64,000 bases of DNA, from contig CAYJLV010000008.1 in NCBI GenBank assembly GCA_964371405.1, positions 45,460 to 109,459 of the forward strand, in the 5' to 3' direction. The translations under genes were made by a program, and so were the position numbers. The notes below the pieces were generated by a model. The model saw only the letters and a program-made list of their open reading frames with translations. It ran no database searches and was not told where the DNA came from. This DNA comes from JAMHWF01 sp964371405 (GTDB taxonomy: Bacteria; Pseudomonadota; Gammaproteobacteria; Burkholderiales; Burkholderiaceae_C). Shown piece by piece: positions 1 to 8,747 of the stretch (position 1 is its first letter; each line of letters starts with the position of its first letter).

Positions 1-2
1 TC

Positions 3-299
3 GATTCGGGCCTGTGCCTGATCACCGGCGCCCGGCAGTCGCCGGGTGCCTATGCGCTGTGGCGGTCGCTGGCTCGGCACTATCCGTTGCTGTACGTCGA
101 CCTGCGCAATCGCGTGTTGCGATGCCTGGGCGCGCAGGTGGGCGTCGAAGTCCAGGACGATCTGCACACGCGGATGCTGCTGCTCGGCCGGGGGTGGACG
201 GCGGATCGACTCGCTGCCGAGGCCGGCATGCAGGTCCGGGCCGGGACCGGCCCTGGCGGCGCGGTGTCGTCGTCGGCGCCTTTGAGGCTGCGCCCATGA
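3..299 (+). CDS. C-terminal part of an unknown protein, cut by the window edge
   Basis: The third forward frame is open from the window edge to a TGA at 297-299 and shows the high third-position GC of its neighbours, so it is read as the last 98 codons of a real gene. The residues (about LITGARQSPGAYALW, then LLYVDLRNRVLRCLG) suggest an alternating helix/strand fold; the final 25 residues are Gly/Ala/Pro-rich and probably disordered. I do not recognise the family. The stop overlaps the start of the next gene in an ATGA motif, which implies translational coupling and an operon with the universal stress protein that follows. Confidence 0.55.
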   Translation, partial: DSGLCLITGARQSPGAYALWRSLARHYPLLYVDLRNRVLRCLGAQVGVEVQDDLHTRMLLLGRGWTADRLAAEAGMQVRAGTGPGGAVSSSAPLRLRP

Positions 300-1219
300 A
301 CATGATCGGATCGATCCTGGCGCTGAGCGATCTGTCGGACTCGGCTCACGCCGCGCTGCACCGGGCGGCAGAGCTCGCCGCAAGCCACGAGGCAAATCTG
401 CGGCTGCTCTACTACGATGCAGCTCGCATCTCCCGAAGCACCGATCCCGTGCCCAAGCTGCGCCGGAAGGCGCGCCGCCTGGCTCGCCTGTACGGGCTGC
501 CCGTCTCCGTTGTGGACAGGCCGGCGCGCGGTGTGTCCGACGTCGGCGCCGAACTGGGCCAGGCCGACCTGCTCGTGACGCATCATCGTCGCGTTGCGCG
601 CATGCCCGGACCTTGGCGCAGGGAGGTCAGCGAGACGCTGGTGAGCAGCCGGCCGGTTCCCGTCCTCGTCGTGAAGGGCTCGGCGTGGAAGCCCTATGCC
701 GGCGTCCTTGCCGCGGTCGATCTGCGCGATGAAGCCGCCCGACGCGTGGCCTCGTGGGCGTGCGCCGTCGGGGGCGACGCCGACGTCGATGCCCTGCACG
801 TGGTGCGGCTGCTCTCGCCCGCCGCGATCCGGCTTTCCGGCATCGCGGCCGGCGCACAGCGGCGCCGACGTCAAGCGGCACTGCAGCAGTGCGACTTCGA
901 GTTGCAGCGAATCCTCCAACCCGTCGCGCCGTGGAAAGCCGGCCTCCTGAGACGGGCACTTGCAGTGGGCGACTCGGTCGAGGAAGAGATCCTGGCCCGG
1001 CAGGCCGAGAGCGGCGCCCAGTTGATCGTTGTGGGCCGCTCGACCGATACCCCGTGGGCCGACATGCTCCTGGGCAGCGTCTCGCGCCGGCTGCTCGCTG
1101 CGGCGCCCTGCGACGTCCTGATCGTCCCGATGGCCTCGAAAGGGGCCGGCTCGCTGCTGCCGCAGACGCAGAGCCACCTCGGCATTCACCCCGTTCGGCG
1201 CGACGCTGCGAACGGCTGA
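296..1219 (+). CDS. Universal stress protein with two tandem Usp domains
   Basis: 307 residues with two UspA-type domains, roughly residues 1-127 and 132-280. The second keeps the end of the family's nucleotide-binding loop (VVGRSTDT, then LLGSVSRRLL and a closing strand DVLIVPM). The first ends in the matching strand PVLVVKG but has lost the glycine loop, so probably only the second half binds ATP. The ATG at 296 is chosen because it overlaps the upstream stop (ATGA) and leads directly into the first beta strand. Proteins of this kind are cytosolic stress-survival factors induced by starvation or redox stress; the substrate or partner cannot be read from sequence. The roughly 30 residues after domain 2 have no recognisable fold. 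Confidence 0.85.
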   Translation: MNMIGSILALSDLSDSAHAALHRAAELAASHEANLRLLYYDAARISRSTDPVPKLRRKARRLARLYGLPVSVVDRPARGVSDVGAELGQADLLVTHHRRVARMPGPWRREVSETLVSSRPVPVLVVKGSAWKPYAGVLAAVDLRDEAARRVASWACAVGGDADVDALHVVRLLSPAAIRLSGIAAGAQRRRRQAALQQCDFELQRILQPVAPWKAGLLRRALAVGDSVEEEILARQAESGAQLIVVGRSTDTPWADMLLGSVSRRLLAAAPCDVLIVPMASKGAGSLLPQTQSHLGIHPVRRDAANG

Positions 1220-1233
1220 GAGCCTGCGGCACT

Positions 1234-1257
1234 CGCGCCGAGGGCGCCCTCGGCGCG
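1234..1257. terminator. Perfect 24-base palindrome between converging genes
   Basis: Bases 1234-1245 are exactly complementary to 1246-1257 (half site CGCGCCGAGGGC). It lies 14 bases after the universal stress gene and 9 bases after the stop of the opposing glsB-like gene, the usual place for a two-way terminator. There is no T tract, so it would be a weak or factor-dependent terminator; a protein-binding palindrome is the alternative. Confidence 0.45.
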
Positions 1258-1266
1258 GCCCCGGCC

Positions 1267-1512
1267 TCAGGTCTTGCGCAGCTTGCCCACGACGAACAAC
1301 AAGACCACCGCCCCGATCACCGACGCGATCCACCCCACCGGCTCGCCGACGGCGTACCAGCCGAGTGCCTGGCCGACGAAGCCGGCGATCAGCGAGCCGC
1401 CGATGCCGAGCAGGCAGGTCAGGATCCAGCCCATCTTCTGATCGCCCGGCATCAGCAGGCGCGCGATGGCGCCGACGATCAGGCCGACGATGATGGTGGT
1501 GATGATGCCCAT
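1267..1512 (-). CDS. GlsB/YeaQ/YmgE-family stress membrane protein
   Basis: 81 residues, the normal length for this family (formerly called transglycosylase-associated proteins). Three hydrophobic segments are visible: residues about 2-20 (GIITTIIVGLIVGAIARLL), 28-50 and 58-76, with the typical MPGDQKMGW and GIGGSLIAGFVG stretches between them. The last residues are charged (KLRKT). It should be an inner-membrane protein induced by general stress; its biochemical role is unknown. The ATG at 1512 is preferred because it starts the first membrane helix; longer upstream extensions are Arg/Ala/Pro-rich and look non-coding. It converges on the universal stress gene. Confidence 0.85.
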   Translation of the reverse strand: MGIITTIIVGLIVGAIARLLMPGDQKMGWILTCLLGIGGSLIAGFVGQALGWYAVGEPVGWIASVIGAVVLLFVVGKLRKT

Positions 1513-1873
1513 GGTGTGTTGGTCTCCGGTTCGCGGTGGTGATGCGGGGGCCGGCCTGCGCCCGCATCGGGCAGCCTGGCCGCGTTGCCAGCGTACACCC
1601 GCCCGACCGTTGATCACACTCCTCGCCCGTCTTGCCGTTGCCGCTCTGCGAAGCCCGGGAGCAGCCTTCGCAGCCGCCATCGCGCCAAGGTCGGCTTCAG
1701 CCGGCGCCAGCCGATCACGCTGTGGAAGCAGCGCGCGCCGCATGCCAGTTCCTTGGCGTAGTGCGGGGTTTGGCGGCGCGCAGGCACTGCCCCCGCATGC
1801 CGGGCACACTGCGATGGGGCGGCACGGCGGTTGCCCCGTGCCGCCCGAAGTCGGTGACAACGGAGGTTCTGCG
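1513..1873. other. 361-base non-coding stretch between divergent genes
   Basis: Upstream region shared by the glsB-like gene (minus) and the M48 protease (plus). I see no convincing gene. It contains the stem-loop at 1817-1846 listed separately, and a strong ribosome binding site (GGAGG at about 1862-1866) for the protease. No clear -35/-10 pair was found. Confidence 0.5.
1817..1846 (+). promoter_or_regulatory. Perfect 11-bp stem-loop just before the M48 protease
   Basis: GGGCGGCACGG (1817-1827) is fully complementary to CCGTGCCGCCC (1836-1846) around an 8-base loop. It ends 27 bases before the ATG and leaves the GGAGG ribosome site free. No T tract follows, so it looks more like a 5' leader element or operator than a terminator. 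Confidence 0.4.
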
Positions 1874-3349
1874 ATGCGCCCGAAATTCCTGGTTCCGCTG
1901 GTTGTCGCCGCCGCGCTGCTCGCCGGCTGCGCCACCGTCGTCAACCCTGTCACTGGCCGCGAAGAGCGCACCGTGATGGACGAGGCGGCCGAGATCGCCG
2001 AGGGGCGCAAGGCGCATCCGCAGGTGCTCGCCGAATACGGCCGCTACGACAACGCGCGCGTGCAGGCCTATGTGAACGGCCTCGGCCAGAAGCTGGCGAA
2101 GCAGTCGCACCGCGGCAACCTGCAGTGGACCTTCACCGTGCTCGACAGCCCCGAGATCAACGCCTTCGCGCTGCCCGGCGGCTATGTCTACGTGACGCGC
2201 GGCATCATGGCCTACATGGAGAGCGAGGCCGACCTCGCCGGCGTGATCGGCCACGAGATCGGCCACGTGACGGCGCGCCACGGCGCGCAGCGCGCGACGC
2301 GCCAGCAGACGGCGGGGCTCGGCGTGCTCGCCGCCAGCGTGCTCGGCGCTGTGCTCGGCGTCGGCGACCTCGCGGGCCAGGTGGCGCAGACGGCGGCCGC
2401 AGGCTACGTTGCCTCGTACAGCCGCGACCAGGAGCTGCAGGCCGACCAGCTCGGCGCCGAGTACCTCGCGCGCAACAAGTACGACCCGAGCAACATGGTC
2501 GACGTGATCGGTGTGCTCAAGGACCAGGAGCGCTACGCCGCCGACGCGGCGCGCGACGAGGGCCGCGCCGCGCCGTCGGGCGGCAACTGGCTCTCTTCCC
2601 ACCCGAGCAACGAGCAGCGGCTCGCCGACATCCGCGGCATCGCCGCGAAATACAAGGGCCAGTACGGCGACGACGGCCGCGCGCGCTACCTCCAGGCGAT
2701 CGACGGCATGGCCTTCGGCGAGAGCCGCGAGCAGGGCGTGACGCGCGGGCGCAATTTCTATCACGAGCCGCTGGGCATCGCGCTGACGGCGCCGCAGGGC
2801 TGGAAGGTCGCCAACTCGCCCGACGCGATCGCCGTCGTCAACGCCGCCGGCGACGCCGGCCTCGTCGTCAAGACGGTGCCGCCGAACGCAGGCTCGACGC
2901 ACGAAGAAATCATCCGCAACGTCTTCAAGCCGACCGAGGGCCGCACCGAGCGGCGCACGCTCGGCGCCGGCCTGGCGGCGACGCACGTCGCCGGCACGCG
3001 GCGCACCGCTCAGGGTCAGACCGGCAGCTTCGAAGCGACGATCGTGACGGGCCCCGCCAACCGCCACTACGCGCTGCTCTATCTGGCGCGCGACGTCGCG
3101 GCGCTGCAGCGATCGGCCCCCGGCCTGCGCGAATCCGAGTCGTCGTTTCGCCCGCTGACGGCGGCCGACCGCGCTGCGGCGCGGCCGTGGGCGCTGAAGG
3201 CGGTGGCGTTCCCGCCCGGCGGCTTCGCCGAGCTGGCGCGGCGCTCGCCGCTGCCCACGCGTGCCGAGCAGCAACTGCGGCTGATCAACGGTGTCTACGG
3301 CGCGCAGCGCGAGCCGCGCGCCGGCGAGCCGGTGAAGGTCGTCGAGTAG
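1874..3349 (+). CDS. M48-family zinc metalloprotease, lipoprotein
   Basis: 491 residues. The N-terminus is a lipoprotein signal with lipobox LAGC and acylated Cys19. The M48 zinc motif HEIGH is at residues 127-131, with the downstream ligand region QELQADQLG at about 186-194 (Glu187). A C-terminal domain of about 220 residues follows, as in the longer periplasmic members of the family. The predicted job is quality control of envelope or outer-membrane proteins (the family includes BepA and LoiP). The start at 1874 follows a strong GGAGG and gives the signal peptide directly. The gene stands alone and converges on ybhN. Which family member it corresponds to is uncertain because no TPR repeats are obvious. 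Confidence 0.88.
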   Translation: MRPKFLVPLVVAAALLAGCATVVNPVTGREERTVMDEAAEIAEGRKAHPQVLAEYGRYDNARVQAYVNGLGQKLAKQSHRGNLQWTFTVLDSPEINAFALPGGYVYVTRGIMAYMESEADLAGVIGHEIGHVTARHGAQRATRQQTAGLGVLAASVLGAVLGVGDLAGQVAQTAAAGYVASYSRDQELQADQLGAEYLARNKYDPSNMVDVIGVLKDQERYAADAARDEGRAAPSGGNWLSSHPSNEQRLADIRGIAAKYKGQYGDDGRARYLQAIDGMAFGESREQGVTRGRNFYHEPLGIALTAPQGWKVANSPDAIAVVNAAGDAGLVVKTVPPNAGSTHEEIIRNVFKPTEGRTERRTLGAGLAATHVAGTRRTAQGQTGSFEATIVTGPANRHYALLYLARDVAALQRSAPGLRESESSFRPLTAADRAAARPWALKAVAFPPGGFAELARRSPLPTRAEQQLRLINGVYGAQREPRAGEPVKVVE

Positions 3350-3387
3350 GCGCTGCCGGCTCCGGAGGCTCGCTCGCGCCGCGCCGC

Positions 3388-4513
3388 TCAGCCGCGGCCG
3401 GCGCCGCGCCGCTGCCGCTTCGCGCGCAGCTCGAGCACGCCGAAGACGACGCTGGCCGCGGCCAGCGGCGCGAGGTAGTACAGCGCGCGGTAGGCGAGCA
3501 GCGCGGCCAGCAGCTTGGGCACTGGCACGACGTGCGACAGCAGAGCGACGAACACGGCTTCGAGCACCCCGAGACCCGCCGGCACGTGCGTGATGACGCC
3601 GGCCACGGCAGCGACGAGCAGCACGCCGAGCACCGCCGGGTAGGCTACCTTCTGCTGCAGCAGCATCCAGACCACGCCGCCGATCAGCGCCCAGTTCAGC
3701 GTCGAGACCATGAGCTGCAGCGCCGCGAAGCGCAGCGTCGGCGGCCGGAACTCGTGGCCGCGCACGCTCCAGGTCTGGTCGTGCCAGCGCGCACAGGTGG
3801 CGAGGTAGGCGGCGACGACGGCGAGCATCGCGACGCCGAGCACGCGCAGGCCACCGCTGTCGATCTTCCAGTCGGGCGGCAGCACGAGCGGGCGTGCCGC
3901 GAACAGCGCGCCGGCGAGCAGCAGGTAGCCGATCCAGTTCGTCACCAGCGCGATCGACAGCACGCGCGCGATCTGGTTGGGCTCGAGCCCGAGCCGCGTA
4001 TACAGGCGCGCGCGCAGGCCGACGCTGCCGACGAGTGCGCCGAGGTTCATATTGAAGGTATAGACGACGAAGGTGACGGCCATCACGGTCGGCGCCGGCA
4101 ACGTGTGGCCGGCATAGCGACGGCCGAAGAGGTCGACACTGCTGTAGAGCAGGTGGCTGGCGGCAGCGAGCGCTGCGGCGATGCCGAGCGTGGCCAGCGG
4201 GTAGGCGCGCAGCGTCGCGCCGACGTCGTCCCAGTCGACGTGGCGCGCCTGGTTCGCGACCAGCCAGGCGACGAGGCCGAGGAAGGCGAGAGTCGCGCCG
4301 CGCGTTGCCCACGGCCACCACGGTCGTTCGCGCAGCCGGCGCCGCGGCGCCCGCGCCCCCGCGCGCCACCTGTCGCGCACCCCCCCAACAGCTCGGTGGC
4401 GACCCCCCGCGCGCAGGNNNNNNNNNNGCGCGGGGGGGGCCCCCCCCCCACCCGGGGGGCGCCCCCGGCGGGGGCGGGGGCGCGGGCGCCGCGGCGCGCA
4501 ACGTGTCGCTCAC
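3388..4513 (-). CDS. ybhN: YbhN-like integral membrane protein, interrupted by an assembly gap
   Basis: Lysylphosphatidylglycerol synthase TM-region/UPF0104 family protein with about eight hydrophobic segments (for example TLAFLGLVAWLVA and VTHVPAGLGVLEAVFVALL-type stretches). The family GLGVLE motif near the C-terminus is present. It is third in a ybhP-clsB-ybhN operon, as in E. coli. The likely start is the GTG at 4513, which overlaps the clsB stop (GTGA); the first residues read VSDTLRA. Ten N at 4418-4427 and neighbouring G/C runs break the frame: the two sides are in different frames, so the N-terminal roughly 45 residues are unreliable. The rest (330 codons from 4380) is intact, so I read this as a sequencing gap rather than a pseudogene. 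The function may be lipid translocation, but that is inference. Confidence 0.75.
4418..4491. other. Assembly gap (10 N) and suspect G/C homopolymers inside ybhN
   Basis: Ten N at 4418-4427 are followed by alternating G and C runs up to about 4491 that look nothing like the coding DNA around them. The reading frame of ybhN differs on the two sides. The same pattern recurs at 51338-51417 in glnE, so both are probably artefacts of poor coverage. Confidence 0.85.
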
Positions 4514-5772
4514 GCCGACTCCTGCTCGGTGGCGACGCGCGGCGCGCTGGAGTCGGTGGCCGCGGCGCCGGCCGGTGTCGCGGACGGTGGCACCGACATC
4601 ATGCGCGGCCGGTGCGCCGGCAGCGAGCCCGCCCACGACGGATACCAGCGCACCAGGTGAAAGACGAAGTACGAGCGGATCCGCCGCCACAGGTTCGACT
4701 CGACCAGGTCGCTCGCTTCGATGAGCCGGCAATGCTTGCGCACCAGTTCGTCGAGGTGCTCGTGGAGCAGGCTGTTGAACGCGCGGTCGCGGATCATCAC
4801 GTTGGCTTCGAGGTTGAGCGCCAGGCTCAGCGGGTCGAGGTTGCTCGATCCGACGGTCGACCAGTGCTCGTCGGTCAGCGCCACCTTGCCGTGCAGCGGG
4901 CGCTCGCAGTACTCGTAGATGCGCACGCCGGCGACGACGAGGTGGTGGTAAAGCATGCTGGCGGCGAACTTGACGATCGGCATGTCGGGCATGCCCTGCA
5001 GGATCAGCCGCACGTCGACGCCGCGCCGCGCGGCGCGGCGCATCTCGCGCAGCAGCCGGTAGCCGGGGAAGAAGTAGGCGTTGGCGATGACGACGCGCCG
5101 GCGCGCCAGGCGGATCGCGATGCGGTAGTGGCGCTCGATGTCGCTGCGGTGCTCGGCGTTGTCGCGCGTGACGAACAGGGCATCGGCTGCGCCCGCCGTC
5201 GGCGGCAGCTTGTCCAGCGGCGGTGCCGCGCGGCGGTGCAGCCACTGCAGGCGCTTGTGCGGCTCGAGGGAGTCGTGCGCGAAGCGGTCGATGACGCCGA
5301 CGATCGGGCCTTCGGCGACGACGGCATAGTCCTGCTTGGCCTCGGGGCCGTGCTCCTTGAGGTGGTCTGCCGAGAAGTTGATGCCGCCGACGAAGGCAAT
5401 GCGGCCGTCGACGACGACGATCTTGCGGTGCATGCGCCGCAACAGGTTGGTGCGCAGGCCGAACAGCTTCGGTCCCGGGTCGAACACGTGCAGCTGCACG
5501 CCGGCGCCGGTGAGGCCCTCGACATAGGCCGGCGACAGGTCGGGCGAGCCGTAGCCGTCGATCATCAGCTCGACGCGCACGCCGCGCCGCGCCGCGGCGA
5601 CCAGCACGCGATGCAGCGCCTGGCCGACGCTGTCGTCGAACAGGATGAAGGTCTGGATCAGCACTTCGCGTTCGGCGCGCTCGATCTCGGCAAACACGCA
5701 CGGGTAGAACGCCTCGCCGTTGATCAGCAACTCGAAACGGTTGCCGGGGATCCAGCGCTGCTGCTGGCTCAT
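4510..5772 (-). CDS. clsB: Cardiolipin synthase ClsB-type phospholipase D enzyme
   Basis: 420 residues. Two phospholipase D HKD motifs are visible: HRKIVVVDG followed by FVGGINFS in the first half, and HGKVALTD followed by TVGSSNLD in the second. This is the active-site pair of cardiolipin synthases, which make cardiolipin from phosphatidyl donors at the inner membrane. The absence of long N-terminal membrane helices fits the ClsB branch rather than ClsA. The ATG at 5772 (MSQQQRWIPGNRFELL) is preferred to a longer Arg/Cys-rich extension. It sits 10 bases after ybhP and overlaps ybhN by the GTGA motif, the same ybhP-clsB-ybhN order as in E. coli, so the three are very likely co-translated. The C-terminal roughly 40 residues are Ala/Ser/Pro-rich. 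Confidence 0.9.
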   Translation of the reverse strand: MSQQQRWIPGNRFELLINGEAFYPCVFAEIERAEREVLIQTFILFDDSVGQALHRVLVAAARRGVRVELMIDGYGSPDLSPAYVEGLTGAGVQLHVFDPGPKLFGLRTNLLRRMHRKIVVVDGRIAFVGGINFSADHLKEHGPEAKQDYAVVAEGPIVGVIDRFAHDSLEPHKRLQWLHRRAAPPLDKLPPTAGAADALFVTRDNAEHRSDIERHYRIAIRLARRRVVIANAYFFPGYRLLREMRRAARRGVDVRLILQGMPDMPIVKFAASMLYHHLVVAGVRIYEYCERPLHGKVALTDEHWSTVGSSNLDPLSLALNLEANVMIRDRAFNSLLHEHLDELVRKHCRLIEASDLVESNLWRRIRSYFVFHLVRWYPSWAGSLPAHRPRMMSVPPSATPAGAAATDSSAPRVATEQESA

Positions 5773-5782
5773 GGGGCGGCGC

Positions 5783-6544
5783 TCACAACTCGATCTCCGC
5801 CGCCAGCGGCGCGTGATCCGACAGGTGCGACCAGGGTCGCCTCGGCAGCACGACGGGCGCATGCACGCCGGCATTGCGCACGTAGATGCGATCGAGCGCC
5901 AGCATCGGCAGGCGCGCCGGGTAGGTGCGGGCCGCCTCGCCGTGCGCCTGGACGAAGACTTCGTGCAGGCCGGCTCCGCGCTCGAGGATCGGGTGCGCCC
6001 GGCGTTGCCAGTCGTTGAAGTCGCCGGCGACGACGACGGGCGCGTCGCGCGGGATCTCCGTCGTCACGACGCGGCACAGGTCGTCGAGCTGGCGCCGGCG
6101 GTGCCCTTCCTTCAGACCGAGGTGGACGCAGATCGCGTGCACCTCGGTGCCGCGCTGCGGCAGTTCCAGCACGCAGTGCAGCAGGCCGCGCTTCTCGGGG
6201 CCGTTGATCGAGATGTCGCGGTTGGACCAGCGCACGATCGGGAACTTCGACAGCACGGCGTTGCCGTGGTGGCCGTGCGGATAGATCGCGTTGCGGCCGT
6301 AGGCGAACTGCGGCCAGATCGTGTCGGCGAGGAACTCATAGTGCGGCAGCGCCGGGAAGTCGGGGTGGCGCAGCGGATGGTGCGAATGTGTGCCCAGCAC
6401 TTCCTGCAGGAAGACGACGTCGGCGCCGACGCTGCGCACGGCCTCGCGCAGGTCGTGCAGCATGAAGCGGCGGTTGAACGCGGTGAATCCCTTGTGGATG
6501 TTCACGGTGAGGACCTTGAACGCGAAGGGAGCGGCGGAGGGCAT
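5783..6544 (-). CDS. ybhP: YbhP-like endonuclease/exonuclease/phosphatase-family protein
   Basis: 253 residues of the EEP (DNase I-like) superfamily. Visible motifs are TVNIHKGF near the start, VVFLQEVLG (the metal-binding Glu), VVAGDFNDW (catalytic Asp/Asn), and HLSDHAPL near the C-terminus (catalytic His). No signal peptide is seen. First gene of a ybhP-clsB-ybhN operon. The true substrate is unknown; its constant pairing with cardiolipin synthase suggests a phospholipid head-group or membrane-linked phosphodiester rather than DNA, but this is inference. The start at 6544 (MPSAAPFAFKVLTVN) is the nearest ATG to the conserved domain; its ribosome site is weak. Confidence 0.82.
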   Translation of the reverse strand: MPSAAPFAFKVLTVNIHKGFTAFNRRFMLHDLREAVRSVGADVVFLQEVLGTHSHHPLRHPDFPALPHYEFLADTIWPQFAYGRNAIYPHGHHGNAVLSKFPIVRWSNRDISINGPEKRGLLHCVLELPQRGTEVHAICVHLGLKEGHRRRQLDDLCRVVTTEIPRDAPVVVAGDFNDWQRRAHPILERGAGLHEVFVQAHGEAARTYPARLPMLALDRIYVRNAGVHAPVVLPRRPWSHLSDHAPLAAEIEL

Positions 6545-6642
6545 CGTGGCGCGCGGCGTTGCGGAGCCCTCGTTGTACTTCAAAGCCTCGGCCGGCTGCA
6601 GGGCGGGCGGAGCTTCGCGCGTCGGGCGCGGCCGGCGCCGTC

Positions 6643-7875
6643 TCAATAGAGGATGCGGCAGCGGATCGTGTCGGGGATGCTGCACAGCTCGTCCAGCGCG
6701 ACGCGGCTGGCGTCGCTGTCGACGTCGATGACGACGTAGCCGACCTCGTCGTTGGTGCTGAGGTACTGCGCCGCGATATTGATGCCCGCGGCGGCGAAGC
6801 GCGCGTTGATGTGCGCCATCACGCCCGGCACGTTGCGGTGGATGTGCAGCAGCCGGCAGCGCCCGGTGTGCTCGGGCAGCGCCACCTCGGGGAAGTTGAC
6901 GGCCGAGACGGTCGAGCCGTTGTCGCTGTAGCGGATCAGCTTGGCCGCCACCTCGCGGCCGATGTTGGCCTGCGCCTCGGCGGTCGAGCCGCCGATGTGC
7001 GGCGTCAGCAGCACGTTGTCGTAGCGCGTCAGCGGCGACTCGAAGCGCGCGTCGTTGCCTTGGGGCTCGGCCGGGAAGACGTCGATCGCCGCACCGTGCA
7101 GGTGGCGCGCGTCGAGCGCGGCGGCCAGCGCCTCGATGTCGACGACGTTGCCGCGCGACGCATTGATCAGGTGGCTGCCGGGCTTCATGCGCTCGATCTC
7201 GGTGGCGCCGACGAGGCCCGCGGTCTGCGGCGTGGCTGGCACGTGCAGCGTCACGACGTCGGCAGCCTGCAGCAGCGCGTCGAGCGTCGGCAGCTGGCGC
7301 GCGTTGCCCAGCGGCAGCTTGGCCTCGATGTCGTGGAACACGACGGCCATGCCGAGCTGTTCGGCGAGCACGCCGATCTGCGTGCCGATGTGGCCGTAGC
7401 CGACGATGCCCAGCGTCTTGCCGCGCACTTCGTAGGAATGCGCCGCGCTCTTGACCCAGCCGTTGCGGTGCAGGATCGCGTTCTTCTCGGGGATGCCGCG
7501 CATCAGCAGGATGATCTCGGCCAGCACCAGCTCGGCGACGCTGCGCGTGTTGGAGAACGGCGCGTTGAAGACGGGAATGCCGCGGCGCATCGCGGCGCGC
7601 AGGTCGATCTGGTTGGTGCCGATGCAGAACGCGCCGATCGCCGTCAGCTTCGGCGCCGCCTCGATCACGTCGCGCGTGAGCTGCGTGCGCGAGCGGATGC
7701 CGACGAAGTGCGCGTCGGCCAGCGCCGCGGCGAGCGCGTCGCCGGCGAGCGCCTTCGGCCAGGTCTCGACCTGCGTGTAGCCGTCGTCGCGCAGCGCCTG
7801 CAGCGCCGTCTCGTGGATGCCTTCGAGCAGCACGAACTTCAGCTTGTCCTTGGCCACCGAGAGCCGGGTCGTCAT
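6643..7875 (-). CDS. serA: D-3-phosphoglycerate dehydrogenase
   Basis: 410 residues, identical in length to E. coli SerA. It catalyses the first step of serine synthesis, NAD-dependent oxidation of 3-phosphoglycerate. The NAD-binding loop GYGHIG is at residues 159-164, and the catalytic Arg, Glu and His are at 241 (NASRGNVV), 270 (FPAEPQG) and 293 (LLTPHIGGST). A C-terminal ACT domain begins near residue 338, the usual site of serine feedback inhibition. The start at 7875 has a clear AAGGAG ribosome site eight bases upstream. It is a single gene, with ybhP downstream on the same strand across about 100 bases. Confidence 0.95.
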   Translation of the reverse strand: MTTRLSVAKDKLKFVLLEGIHETALQALRDDGYTQVETWPKALAGDALAAALADAHFVGIRSRTQLTRDVIEAAPKLTAIGAFCIGTNQIDLRAAMRRGIPVFNAPFSNTRSVAELVLAEIILLMRGIPEKNAILHRNGWVKSAAHSYEVRGKTLGIVGYGHIGTQIGVLAEQLGMAVVFHDIEAKLPLGNARQLPTLDALLQAADVVTLHVPATPQTAGLVGATEIERMKPGSHLINASRGNVVDIEALAAALDARHLHGAAIDVFPAEPQGNDARFESPLTRYDNVLLTPHIGGSTAEAQANIGREVAAKLIRYSDNGSTVSAVNFPEVALPEHTGRCRLLHIHRNVPGVMAHINARFAAAGINIAAQYLSTNDEVGYVVIDVDSDASRVALDELCSIPDTIRCRILY

Positions 7876-8046
7876 CGCATGAACTCCTTGCCTGGAGCGC
7901 CATGGTAAGCGCGGTGCCATGGCAGGCACGGCGCGTGCCCACGCTGGCCGCAAGGGCTGCAAGGAGCGCGGGCATGAACTGATACTGTGCAAGGGCGGAC
8001 GGATTGCTGTCGAGCCCGCGAAGCCCGCTGTTCACGAAAGGACCGC

Positions 8047-8673
8047 ATGATGGTGCAAGTTTCGCAAGCGATGACGCGCGGCGTGCGCAGTCTGGCGCCC
8101 GGCGACGCGATGCAGGTTGCCGCGCTGTCGCGCGCGCGCCTGCCGAGGCGCCGTGCCGCTGCCGGAGCGGTGCTGCCGCGCGTCCTGGTCGTTGCCGTCG
8201 CCTTGGCCTTGGTGGCCGGCTTCGCGCTGCTGAACTGGCAGCAACTCGCGGCTGCGGTGCCGGTGTCGCTCGGCGTCGTCACGGTCGACGCGCCGCTGGG
8301 TCTGATCATGCTGGTGCTGCTGGCGGCGCTGGCGCTCGTCTTCATCGCTTGGGCGCTGACGCTGCAGGGATCGGTGCTGCTCGAGAGCCGCCGCAACGCG
8401 CGCGAGCTGCAGGCGCAGCGTGAACTCGCCGACCGCGCCGAGGCGTCGCGCTTCACCGAGCTGCGCCAGCACCTCGATGCCGAGTTGCAGCGCCTGGCCG
8501 GGCGCGACGACGAGTCGCGCGCCGCCCTCGTCGCGCGCTTCGACTCCGTGGCCGCCGAGTTGCGCACGGCTCAGGAGCAGGCCGCCAACTCGACGGCGGC
8601 CTACCTCGGCGAGATCGAAGACCGGCTCGGCCGCATGCCGCTGCTGCCGCCCGACGTGCCGCGCGGCCATTGA
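8047..8673 (+). CDS. LapA-domain-like membrane protein with coiled-coil tail
   Basis: 208 residues. Two membrane helices are visible at about residues 43-63 and 83-105, followed by a charged helical tail (about 110-190, rich in Ala, Glu, Arg, Leu) that should form a coiled coil. The segment around the second helix (PLGLIMLVLLAALALVFIAW, then LESRRNARELQAQR) resembles the LapA/DUF1049 domain of lipopolysaccharide-assembly proteins. The ATG at 8047 is preceded by AAAGGA. Orientation suggests cytoplasmic placement of the tail. The function is unknown; a role in envelope stability is only inferred from the domain resemblance. Confidence 0.65.
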   Translation: MMVQVSQAMTRGVRSLAPGDAMQVAALSRARLPRRRAAAGAVLPRVLVVAVALALVAGFALLNWQQLAAAVPVSLGVVTVDAPLGLIMLVLLAALALVFIAWALTLQGSVLLESRRNARELQAQRELADRAEASRFTELRQHLDAELQRLAGRDDESRAALVARFDSVAAELRTAQEQAANSTAAYLGEIEDRLGRMPLLPPDVPRGH

Positions 8674-8747
8674 CCACGCGGCGGGTACGCGGCCTGCCCA
8701 GGGAGAGGGTCGCACGCCGCGACGCCACCGGGAAAGGGCCACGACCC

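Noticed and set aside
3388..4513. ybhN as a frameshifted pseudogene
   Set aside because: The only break coincides with an N run and artefactual homopolymers; the rest of the gene is intact.
1715..5701. A 1328-codon open frame on the minus strand, and similarly long ones opposite or overlapping other genes
   Set aside because: They are shadow frames caused by the very high GC content; they are Arg/Ala/Pro-rich, lack domains, and lie over recognisable genes.
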